This document shows positions 39,220 to 48,379 of a stretch of 64,000 nt of DNA, piece by piece. The notes below the pieces were generated by a model, which was not told the origin of the DNA, did no database searches, and saw only the letters and a program-made list of their open reading frames with translations. Source of the stretch: Fragilaria crotonensis (taxonomy: Eukaryota > Bacillariophyta > Fragilariophyceae > Fragilariales > Fragilariaceae); NCBI GenBank assembly GCA_022925895.1, contig JAKSYS010000034.1, positions 123,936 to 187,935 of the forward strand. The letters run 5' to 3'. Both the position numbers and the translations under genes were made by a program. Numbering within the stretch: the first letter of the stretch is position 1; every line of letters starts with the position of its first letter.

Positions 39220-41496
39220 ATGAAAGCATCAACTCGTTCAGTCGCCATCTTCACGGCGATATTTGCAGGTCATGGTTGTGCATTTCTTGCCCCGTCAAAA
39301 ACAGGTCACATGACCAGGTTATCCCCGCTGTTTTCACTGAATAAACTTGTGGACGATATCGTTGATTCTCCCTCGTGTCGCACAGTTTTTGTTGGTGGCA
39401 AAGGTGGGGTGGGAAAGACGACCGTCTCCTCGGCACTAGCAGTCAGTCTGGCGTCCTCCTTCGAACATGACGTCAAAGTCCTGGTTGTGTCGACTGACCC
39501 TGCGCATTCCCTGGGCGACGCGCTGGATGTTGACTTGCGGGTAGGAGTTGGAAAACCAGTCCTCATGACTGATCCCCTGACGGGAGGAAGACTGCATGCG
39601 TGTGAAATCGATGCGGCCGCCGCGCTCGATAGTTTTCGTGAATCACTCTCTGCGTTTGATGTTACCAAACTCGCCGATGCCCTTGGAGTCTCTCCAGAAT
39701 TGCTGGAATCGTTTGGATTGTCCGAATTCAGTGGTCTATTGAACAATCCTCCGCCGGGTCTCGACGAATTGGTGGCTCTGGCCAATGTCTTGGATTCGGA
39801 CAAGACAACGGAATACGATGTCGTCGTCGTTGACACGGCGCCAACTGGTCACACTCTACGTCTCCTGGCGCTGCCCCAATTCCTTGACGGATTTTTGGGC
39901 AAGCTTCTCAAGCTCCGATTAAAGCTTTCGGGATTGGCATCGTCGCTGCAGGCTCTCTTTGGGAGTGCGGAAGCGAAGCAACGAGCCCAAACTGTCGATG
40001 ATGCCGTTGCAAAACTTGAGGAGTTTCGTGTCAAAATGTCCAAACTGAAAGCCACACTTAGTAATTCCAAGCAAACATCCTTTGTTGTGGTGTCGATACC
40101 AACCAAGATGAGTGTGGCGGAAAGCAAACGACTGGTCGCTGAACTAACCAATCAAGGCGTGCCGGTTACAGATATTGTTGTCAATCAATGCGTCGCTGGT
40201 CGGGATGGTGATACATCCGAGAGAATGACGACCTACTACGAACGACGGAAAGTAGGCCAACAACGATGGATCAAGGAGCTGACTGAATCTGCTGGTAAAG
40301 TGAGTGCCAGTAAGGAATTCAAGGAGAATGGTGATGCCAGGCCTATTGCTGTGACAACAGTTCCATTTTTTGATGTTGAATTGATAGGTGTTCCTGCGTT
40401 GGCATATTTGGGACGAGAATGCTTTGTCGACAATCCCAACTTTTCACATCTCATGGAAGATGACGGTTCCAAGGAACCGAAGGTTGTCATCTGTGGTGGT
40501 AAGGGAGGTGTAGGAAAGACAACGACATCAGCAGCCTTGGCAGTGTCCATGGCGGCGCAAGGTCACAACGTGGCTTTGATTAGTACAGACCCGGCACACA
40601 GTTTAGGTGATGCCATCGCTCTCAACCTGGCTGGGGGGGCCTTGCAGGATTGTCCTTTGTTGGGCGTTCCACCGACAGACGGATCACTGTCAGTTCTAGA
40701 AGTGGATCCCACTCAAGCTCTGGGGCAGTTCAAAGCTGTCATTGACCAATTACTGGGTTCAAAAGACGACAGCGCGACGAGTGATATCACGAGTGCACTG
40801 CGCGACTTTGGGGACATCTTTGACACCCTTCCTGCCGGAACAGACGAAGTTGTCGCACTAGCCAAGGTAGTCCACCTTGTTAAGAAGGGAAATTTTGATC
40901 GCATCGTACTGGACACGGCTCCTACTGGCCATACCCTTCGAATGTTGAGCACACCAGGATTTCTTGCGGAGCTCATCGATCGAGTCTTGGTGCTGGCTCA
41001 AAAGGTCAACTCTAACGCTGCTGTAAAAATGCTCATCAACGCTGTTGGAGGCGCTGGAAACCAGGAGGAAATGGCGTCGACTGCTTCGATGGCCAAGTCC
41101 ACACTCCTCAACTTTCAGCTGCAGATGTACGACTTGGAAGATATGTTCTCCAATGCTGAGCAGACAGAGTTCTTGATCGTAACGGTTCTAACAGAACTTG
41201 CTGTCCGAGAAAGTGTTCGATTGCTTAACGATTTGACTTTTGACGCACCCGACATGCCGATCAAGGTTCGTAACATAGTGGCGAATCAGGTCTTGAATGA
41301 TGATGGGAGCGATGTCGGGGTCTTTCTTCAAAAGATACATGACGGGCAGGAAAGCTCCATTCAAGATCTCAAATCTATGATATCCAACATGAAGTCCCCT
41401 GCTGAACTGACGCAAGTGCAATATCTTGACACCGAACCAAGAGGCGTGTTTGGGCTGAAAGTTCTTGCCGATGCACTATTGAAGAAAGATTCATAG
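39220..41496 (+). CDS. Plastid-targeted tandem ArsA/GET3-type ATPase
   Basis: 758 residues from ATG 39220. The N-terminus is a signal peptide (TRSVAIFTAIFAGHGCA) followed by FLAPSKTGHM, a classic diatom plastid-import junction. Two complete ArsA/GET3 units follow. Each has the deviant P-loop GGKGGVGKTT (near residues 58 and 425), the STDPAHSLGDA switch and the VDTAPTGHTLR or LDTAPTGHTLR motif. Both active sites look intact. GET3/TRC40 ATPases target tail-anchored membrane proteins as dimers; plants have a single-unit plastid GET3B. Here two units are fused, as in bacterial ArsA, which would make an intramolecular pseudo-dimer. No arsenite-binding cysteine set is obvious, and no ArsB-like partner lies nearby, so tail-anchor or chaperone work in the plastid is the better inference. 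Confidence 0.92.
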   Translation: MKASTRSVAIFTAIFAGHGCAFLAPSKTGHMTRLSPLFSLNKLVDDIVDSPSCRTVFVGGKGGVGKTTVSSALAVSLASSFEHDVKVLVVSTDPAHSLGDALDVDLRVGVGKPVLMTDPLTGGRLHACEIDAAAALDSFRESLSAFDVTKLADALGVSPELLESFGLSEFSGLLNNPPPGLDELVALANVLDSDKTTEYDVVVVDTAPTGHTLRLLALPQFLDGFLGKLLKLRLKLSGLASSLQALFGSAEAKQRAQTVDDAVAKLEEFRVKMSKLKATLSNSKQTSFVVVSIPTKMSVAESKRLVAELTNQGVPVTDIVVNQCVAGRDGDTSERMTTYYERRKVGQQRWIKELTESAGKVSASKEFKENGDARPIAVTTVPFFDVELIGVPALAYLGRECFVDNPNFSHLMEDDGSKEPKVVICGGKGGVGKTTTSAALAVSMAAQGHNVALISTDPAHSLGDAIALNLAGGALQDCPLLGVPPTDGSLSVLEVDPTQALGQFKAVIDQLLGSKDDSATSDITSALRDFGDIFDTLPAGTDEVVALAKVVHLVKKGNFDRIVLDTAPTGHTLRMLSTPGFLAELIDRVLVLAQKVNSNAAVKMLINAVGGAGNQEEMASTASMAKSTLLNFQLQMYDLEDMFSNAEQTEFLIVTVLTELAVRESVRLLNDLTFDAPDMPIKVRNIVANQVLNDDGSDVGVFLQKIHDGQESSIQDLKSMISNMKSPAELTQVQYLDTEPRGVFGLKVLADALLKKDS

Positions 41497-41592
41497 CTCG
41501 TAGCAAAATAAGGTAACACCACACGCTAATACACATGATTAAACAAGTATCGAAGTGCATTCCAACCTTCGTCGAAAAGCAATATCACGTTC

Positions 41593-43395
41593 TCAAACAA
41601 CTACACTGTATGCCGGTCTCGTGTTCATTCCAGAGTTCGGAAAGGCGGCACTCCAGGCATGTACCATCTTGAGAGTCAATTCCGGATGGTTATCCTCCAA
41701 TTTGGCAGGATCGTCAGCGAAGCAAACAATCAGAGTATTAACTGCTCCCCGAATTACGTTGGTGATGACGGAACTGACACCAATACCAACAAGGAAACCA
41801 AGCAGCATTGAAATCCAGTACGACGACGGCACCTTTCCGTATATGTACGAGTCGCCAGCACTGTCGGCATGATTCCCGTCAACTTGGCTTTGAATACACA
41901 TCGCAATCAAACCTGTAATGACTCCAACCATGAAGTTCGTGAATCCCAATACGTATCCCACTAAATCGTGGGTGACAAACGACGTGAAACCACGTGCTTT
42001 GAACAACTCGACAACCTTCTTTCCGCTCTCTAGATAGCTGTATCCGTAGACACCCACATAAACGTAGGCCCATTGGTTACAGTATTCCAGGATGTCTTCC
42101 AGGCACTGGGCGATGCACTCCAGCAAACATAGGATGAACGACCCACAGCCATCCTCATTCTGCTCACGGTTCTTACGCGCGGCTTGGATGGTGACTCGAA
42201 GCGCCGTGATGACAGCTTGTAGCCAGGATCCCATGCAGATGGATCCCAGACTGTACGTCAAAGAGCGATATAGCGAGCTACAGACTCCCATGGAACACCA
42301 GCATTGCGCTTCTTCCTTGACGAAACACCACGTGGCCATAACGCCGGCGACAGTCACTTGCACCGTGTTCTGTCGAGGCATTCGTGAGATGCGGACGCAG
42401 GTCGAAAGAACGAATCGAAACGCAGGTAACTTACCAATAAGACCTGACTCGTCCAGTAGAGCGAGACTAAAAAGGCAAACATGGCGAAGCCATTTATGGA
42501 ATCATTTCCTTCTTGTTCTGAGTACTCTTTCTTTGACATGTTGGCAGGTCTCGGTGCGCAGCTTGATAGGATTCGTCCATGGCTTGCATATAGCCTACCA
42601 CTGTGCAAACCCAAAGGAGCGTCCAGACAAATCCAACCATGGAAAAGATAAAGGCAACAATGTACATTCCACAGTTCGCAGATATCCTCGTAAAGCAACA
42701 TTCAAATTGACGGCAGCAAAGGGAATCAATTTCCAAACCATTTTGAGATAATACCCCACGCACCCCATCACCAACCCGCAAAACAGCATGGCAAACAAGT
42801 TAAACCCCGAGGCCATCCCAACGGTAACGGTCAGCAGGAGAGTCCATGCCACAGATCCCAATAGGGCCGACACGACCATTGCCGTTGGACAGGCCGGAAG
42901 GATCACGGCTGTCCAGATGTAGCTGACGACGTAGGCTACCAGTGCAGACGGGAGAATAATGTTGTACGCAATTCGGGGGAAGTATACCGGGACCCACGAT
43001 TGCGCGGTTGATGCAATATCTTCGAATTGCTTCCAGTCTACTTCGCTGGTCGTGTCGTCGTCGATCAGAGTTTGCCAATGGGAAACGTTGTAGTCAATCT
43101 TGCTGTACAGCTGCGTTGTGCGGCCTCCATACGCGATTGCCAAACCCAATATGATGGCAAGGTGGGCAAGGAAGAGAATCAAAAATGGAAGATCTCGAAA
43201 GCGTGGCGCTTCTTTGATCACATCTTTCAAATCTAAGTAAGGTTGATCATCAGGAATAATGACGAGTGGGGTGGCTTCTGGCAACGAACCATAGTTTCGT
43301 ACTCCATTATTGTTATCTTCATCAATCGACACCGGTTCAACGCCAATGATGGCGAGTGGCACACCATCGGAACCACTGGCAGTCTTTACAAACAT
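41593..43395 (-). CDS. Choline-transporter-like protein (CTL/SLC44), two frame breaks
   Basis: Starts at ATG 43395 and ends at 41593, convergent with the GET3 gene (96 bp apart). A polar N-terminus is followed by about ten membrane helices. Family marks: an ISANCGMYIVAFIFS segment, AMFAFLVSLYWTSQVLL|NTVQVTVAGVMATW, YRSLTYSLGSICMGSWLQA, then CNQWAYVYVGVYGYSYLESG and DDPAKLEDNHPELTLKM near the end, typical of PF04515. A 65-bp GTAAGT...CAG intron occupies 42370-42434. Reading on needs two frame changes: near 42680 (one base missing between LR and ISANCG) and between about 42545 and 42600. The remaining coding sequence shows no decay, so read errors are plausible. Family role: choline or related solute transport in plasma or organelle membranes. 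Confidence 0.82.
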
Positions 43396-43494
43396 GCGCG
43401 ATGTTATTGGCTGGAGCTCTGGGCTTATTCAATGATGCTGGTCGATTTCCTAATTCTCTGCTTGTACCCTGCCATGGGGAGGAGAGCCAAATAA

Positions 43495-43600
43495 GTGTTC
43501 CCAAGAGATCCTGTGGAGCGAAGTCGACAATCGATATGCATAGGCACGAGTCAGCAAGAAAACTGTATATTAACGGAGTACTTCGTTGAGACTGTAGCAG
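43495..43600 (+). repeat. Left copy of a ~110-130-bp direct repeat flanking a transposon relic
   Basis: Begins GTGTTCCCAAGAGATCCTGT and ends CTTCGTTGAGACTG. It matches 45107-45234 at most positions, with an extra ~25 bp insert in the right copy. It lies about 100 bp upstream of the CTL start codon. Confidence 0.7.
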
Positions 43601-43860
43601 TGTAGGAGCCGCCTGTTGCTCTGTCCAAGGAAGGTCCGGCAACCGGCAAGCATACATGTGCACGGGCTGAGTCGTGAAAAAAAATTATTTTCGGTTTTTT
43701 GGTTTTCGGTGGAGTACTTTTACCGAATTTAAGGTCTGCAAACCTACCGAAAACATCGGTGACGTGGCACTTTTCTCTCGTACAACACCGTGTTAAAAAT
43801 TCTCAAACTTTGACGGTCAAAGGGATGATGATAAAGTAGTTGCATTTCATATCTGACGTT

Positions 43861-45070
43861 ACAGACTTGCTTCTCACCATGACACCCAAGAAGGCCAGGG
43901 GTGCTGTGAAGTTTCATCAAGATTTGGAGGTGAAGGATGCTGTGCAGATTTGCACACGTGATCTGGAGTCAAAAGTTGCGCCCAGTGTCATATGTTTGAT
44001 GTGTACAAACTTGCTTTGGCCGTGACAATGATGACACTGCTCCTGACCGCAAGCAAAAGCGGACTTCCAATGAGAAAAACTACACTGCTCCATGGCGCAG
44101 CAAGCAATAACTTTGTGAGCCACCTTTGCAAAAAGCTTGCAGCAATGTGGGAAGACTATATGGCGCTCACACATGACGGGAAGAAACCTTTCTTTGTCTC
44201 AGCTGGTGAAGCACCTGACGCAGTAAATCTACAATCCTTTGTCCAACCAGAAGCTACTGTCAAGGCTCAGGTTATTGCAAAACAGAAGTGTTCCTTTGCT
44301 ATTGATGGAGATATGTGTCAAAAATAATCATTGATTTGCTGCTGATGCCACCAACAAGCATGGAACAAGGTGGCGGTGTGGAGAATGAGATTCAAGGTGA
44401 TCATGAAGAATCCAATACGTCATCATCATCCATAGAACTGTCTGATGGTGAGGGAGGTGAAGATGAAAGTGGCAATGAATTCCGTAACACTGATCACTAT
44501 GCAACGTTGGAAAGAAACGAATCTTGAAAATGTTCGAGTACAACCCAGAAGATGACATGTACACTGCAAAGGTGAAGTCTGTACTCAAGTTGAACCTTGT
44601 TGCAAAATTTGTCGCAATTGGAGTGTCATTTTGCCAAGCCAGCAAGCTATACCATTCAGTGAAAGAAGAGACATCCATGGGTTCTTTGGGATCAGTTATC
44701 AATTTACGAAGTTGGACAGCTTTGTCGCATTGTATGTGCAGTCAATCTTCAGGACCTCAAAGAGCTCTTCAAGAAGCAATGGGCTTTCTCTATCAGACTT
44801 GATGCCGGAAAAAATGCAGGTTCATCATACCTTGACATCCGTATGCAACGTTTCTTTAAAGGGGACCTTAAGAATCTTCACTTATTGGCAATTCCAATGC
44901 AAGAGCGACACGCACACCGGTGAATACCAGTACAATGGTGTGGTACATCTTTTGGATGTTGTTGCTCCAAATTGGAGACACCAGCTGAATGGGATAGCAA
45001 CAGCAGATGGCGCATCAACCATGACAGGTTTTGTTTTCTTAACTCTCTACCCTACGAGCACCATGGAGTA
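43861..45070 (+). pseudogene. Decayed hAT-like transposase
   Basis: Joined across frames, the plus strand yields a recognisable transposon protein. A Cys-containing N part (DLESKVAPSVICLMC) is followed by FGRDNDDTAPDRKQKRTSNE, then NNFVSHLCKKLAAMWEDYMA, FFVSAGEAPDAVNLQSFVQP, an acidic region, SFCQASKLYHSVKEETSMGS, KNAGSSYLDIRMQRFFKGDL, LLDVVAPNWRHQL and GIATADGASTMTG. This order matches a transposase family abundant in oomycetes and diatoms, which I would place in the hAT superfamily. Many frameshifts and stops show it is dead. The C-terminal half seems lost at about 45070, or continues only as fragments. Confidence 0.7.
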
Positions 45071-45106
45071 GGACGAGTGATATCGGGAAAGTCAAATTAG
45101 AAATTC

Positions 45107-45234
45107 GTGTTCCCAAGGGATCCTGTCGAGCGAAGTTGATGATCGGGAAAGGCACGAGTCAGCAAGTAGACTGTACAGTAACGGAGTTCAGTAGGAGAAC
45201 TCCAGTTCTACTACTTCGTTGAGACTATATGCAG
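45107..45234 (+). repeat. Right copy of the ~110-130-bp direct repeat
   Basis: Partner of 43495-43600. It lies just beyond the last recognisable transposase codons, so the pair brackets the relic. Confidence 0.7.
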
Positions 45235-46976
45235 AAGCAAGGGTGTTAGTAGGGGCTTCTTATGTATTCAGTTTTGCTATGTGTACTAAGAAGATAAAGT
45301 GCTTATGGATATGAAAATCAAATTGGCTCACCGGCGGATCCACTCTAGTGCTAGCCAGATACTATCAAACGGAAATGGTTTCTCTTCCTGCCGGTGCGTG
45401 TTTTTCCTTTATTCAACACTCAGCCCGTATTGCCGGACCTTAGTAGGGCATTCCAAGCCACAGCCACTGAGGTACACCAAGGAGCGAGAAGGCGCTATAA
45501 CTGTACATAGAATATTTATAGTTTATAGTATATTTGTAGATTTATTGATTGTATTCGTACTAGATTACAGCATATTTGTTGCACATGTGACATCCACAAT
45601 GATATTGAAGCTGTTGTTCACTAAACCAGCACTCTTCACACTTGACCTATGGTCTGACAAAGGCATAAATACCATTTTGTTTAGTGCTGTCAATGTTGTT
45701 TTGTGCAAATGATATCCATGGGTCCAAGATGTCAAATTGCTGGCTCCCGCCTGAAGAAGCAATCAGGAAGCATGGTCACATTGATGCCTCCAAGTCAATT
45801 TCATTGATGCATCAAATCTGACTGGAATGCTCCACATCTACCAACACCAATTGTTCTGCTATTCCACTCCTGAGAAATCAATACAGGTGACTAATCTGAG
45901 CCCTTTGAATGGATCATGGAAGGAAGAAAAGACCTCCAAATGCTGCAAATTCTTTACTTGTTTTTCAATTCAGAGGGAGACCAAATCCCATCAAAAATGC
46001 AGCAGTAATACCAAACAACAAGAGTTGGGCAGCATCCTGGAACCAATGAAAATGAGAATGGGTTCCCCTACAAGCACCAGTGGGTAAATATTGATGGTGA
46101 TTCATGCTTGTATTGGCCAGAAAGCCAGAGAGACCAAGAGACAGCAGCCAATGTGACGGGCATTGTCAGCATAGTACTGCTAAGATGACTATTTCAAAGC
46201 AAGTGAGGTTAAGTGAAGGGAGGAGTTCCTGACAATTTCTGTATTAAGGTAGAATTCTGTGTCAGATTTTACGGAGGGCTGTCCCTCTGCCTTTGGTGAC
46301 AACCTACCAACTTGCAGGTGTAGGCAACATTAAGAAATGGACAAGGCATTACTAATACAAGGTATGTTGTAAGAATTCGAACAGTTTCAGGATTATTCAG
46401 GCACAGCATTCTACAACACTGTTGACAAATGGAATGTGGTCTTGAAGAACAAGTATGTTTCTTCTTCACCTGAACCCATTGTCCCATGTGGGAAGTAACC
46501 CCTTCAAGGCGAATGGTGGAGATACTCCCCAATGCCAAAAACCACATTGCTGCTTTTAGAGTCACAAACTTAGCAATGCTAAAATAGAAGGTTTGCACAA
46601 CTTCAATGCTTCCGCTGTGATTCCGAGACTGGCATCACAATGGCAGAATGATGAGGAGGCTGGTGAGGCAGCAGATGCTATGATTGTTATTACTAAGCAA
46701 AGGAGGAGCTTCTACATTGATGGTCATGAGCAGGATGAAGTTGTGGTGAACTGTAAACGCTTTTGCAAAGAACTATCTGACGATAGAACCACGCAGGCAA
46801 AGATCCGTAGCAGGGTGACTTAAGCATGGAGATATTCTTTACTACCGTACCATACTGGTGCATCTCCACATGAGTGCACATATCGGGTGCACCTACCACT
46901 CTCTATCGACACACTTTGGCATCGATTTGCCGAATGTCATAGCTATATTGGACAGAGTAGGGTATGACGTACGTAT
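45235..46976. other. AT-rich degenerate region, probable transposon debris
   Basis: 1.7 kb. Open frames at 45299-45712 (with a KPALFTLDLWSDKGI stretch resembling a hAT mid-region) and 46593-46823 are not assignable. The latter, with CKRFCKELSDDRTTQAKI, looks like a protein fragment. No intact gene, RNA gene or clear repeat boundary found. Confidence 0.4.
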
Positions 46977-47673
46977 TTAATTGAAATCGGCAGGAAGAAC
47001 TGGGACAGATCCTGGGATAAAATGGGCCGCAACGAACGACGCAAAACCAATCATAGCAAGACGTCCATTCTTAAGCTCCTTGGTGCGAATGTCTTGCTTA
47101 TCAGCATCCGACAAGCCACCCCACAAACGCAAGTAATCAATGGCTGCGTCACCCTCTCCAATGAAGGACTTGCCCTCAAGTTCCGCACGGTACTTGATCG
47201 CCTCAACCGTACCACAGAAGAGGACAAATTGGGCCCACCATTGTGGGTCGGCCTGCAGGATAGCGTCGATCGGGTCAGTGGTGGTCACATCGTCCGACTG
47301 GAAGGTGCCCACAACTGCTGGGAAGAACCAACCGACGGTGGCAAGCATGGCGGAGCGGCCATTGGAAAGTTCAGCCTTGCGGGCGTATTCTACTGGAAGA
47401 TAGTCTGCAAGGTTCAATGGGTCAAACTAGAACGAAGGAAAGGATAAAGCGGACGTGAGAATGTATTGACGATCAGATCGAAGATTGGAACAAGGTCATA
47501 AGAAAGCCGAGCATCTAACTTACCAATCTCTTTCCAGTCTCAAGACTGTCAGATCCAATGACGCCATCGTAGTCAGAGGCAGCTTTCAAGCCACTGGCCT
47601 TGGAGAAAGAGGCGCTGGGAGCAAAGGCGGAAGCTCCGACAGCGACGGAAAGGAGAGCGACGGCAGTCTTCAT
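46977..47673 (-). CDS. Fucoxanthin chlorophyll a/c-binding protein (plastid antenna)
   Basis: Two exons, 47673-47524 and 47426-46977, with a 97-bp GTAAGT...TAG intron in phase 0; 199 residues. Start ATG 47673 gives MKTAVALLSVAVGASAFAP, the canonical signal peptide plus ASAFAP plastid-import motif. The mature protein starts in the typical way (YDGVIGSDSLETGKR) and has three membrane helices: ARKAELSNGRSAMLATVGW, WWAQFVLFCGTVEAIKYRAE and KELKNGRLAMIGFASFVAAH. Their E..NGR chlorophyll-ligand motifs are conserved in the first and third helices. It binds chlorophyll a/c and fucoxanthin in thylakoid light harvesting. The short loop between helices 2 and 3 resembles the compact FCP-like/LHCR relatives rather than the longest LHCF forms; the subgroup is uncertain. 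Confidence 0.93.
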
Positions 47674-48379
47674 CGTTGATTGCTCGTGTAGATGGACGTA
47701 TGCCAACTATTGTAGAAAGGCTCTTGCACGATCTCCCTGCGCATGGATTCAAGATCGCGAAACGCAGCTTCCTCAACTTGGAAAGGAATGTGGAATCTAT
47801 CCATATCTTTCAATCGTTGTGCGCCTGCGGCGCCGCACGCACCACTGGCTCAACATTCGAAATTCGAGCGTGCTGCAATGTTTTGCGCCGAAACGGTCCG
47901 AACCCCCGTGCGCCAACTTTGCTTGTCAACATGAATTGTAAGGCATCTAAGTTAGTTCTACCTTCATCCTCCGTAGAACGAATATGAATAAGTACCAGTA
48001 ATGTAAGACTTAACTACATACGCTTTCAAACTACTGTAGTACTCAAGTACACTTCAAGTTCTAGCGGTAGGTCGTACTCCATGTACGCATACTGGTATAA
48101 AGCATAGTACTTCGTGCTCCGTACTCCTGTTCCTGGTATGCATACTCTGGATTCTGGATGGGAATGAAGTGCTTTCCACAGACATCGTCCACAGTTTCAG
48201 TTTTCGACACTTTCGTCGACACCATCATTTATGTTTTACATGTGTGTGATGTTCTGAAGTCAGAACGCCACAAGTAGTTGGTACGACGAGATTGGTCTTC
48301 ACGATTGATTGTTCTTTTGTTGTTGTCAAGTACTACAGTGCCATTTACCCTCAATCGACGGGCACAAGTTACCTCAATC
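47674..48379. other. Divergent spacer between the FCP and patatin-lipase genes
   Basis: 706 bp shared by two diverging genes, so it should contain the FCP promoter. The middle (47990-48140) is GTAC-rich. Possible light-response elements could not be assigned by eye. Confidence 0.4.

Noticed and set aside
43667-43720. T/G-rich run (TTTTCGGTTTTTTGGTTTTCGG) considered as a regulatory or quadruplex site
   Set aside because: Low-complexity sequence without paired G-tracts of three or more; no support for function.
48278-48379. Possible signal-peptide-like extension of the patatin lipase
   Set aside because: The frame opens with TTG right after a stop; the first ATG is 48380. A hidden upstream exon is possible but unsupported.
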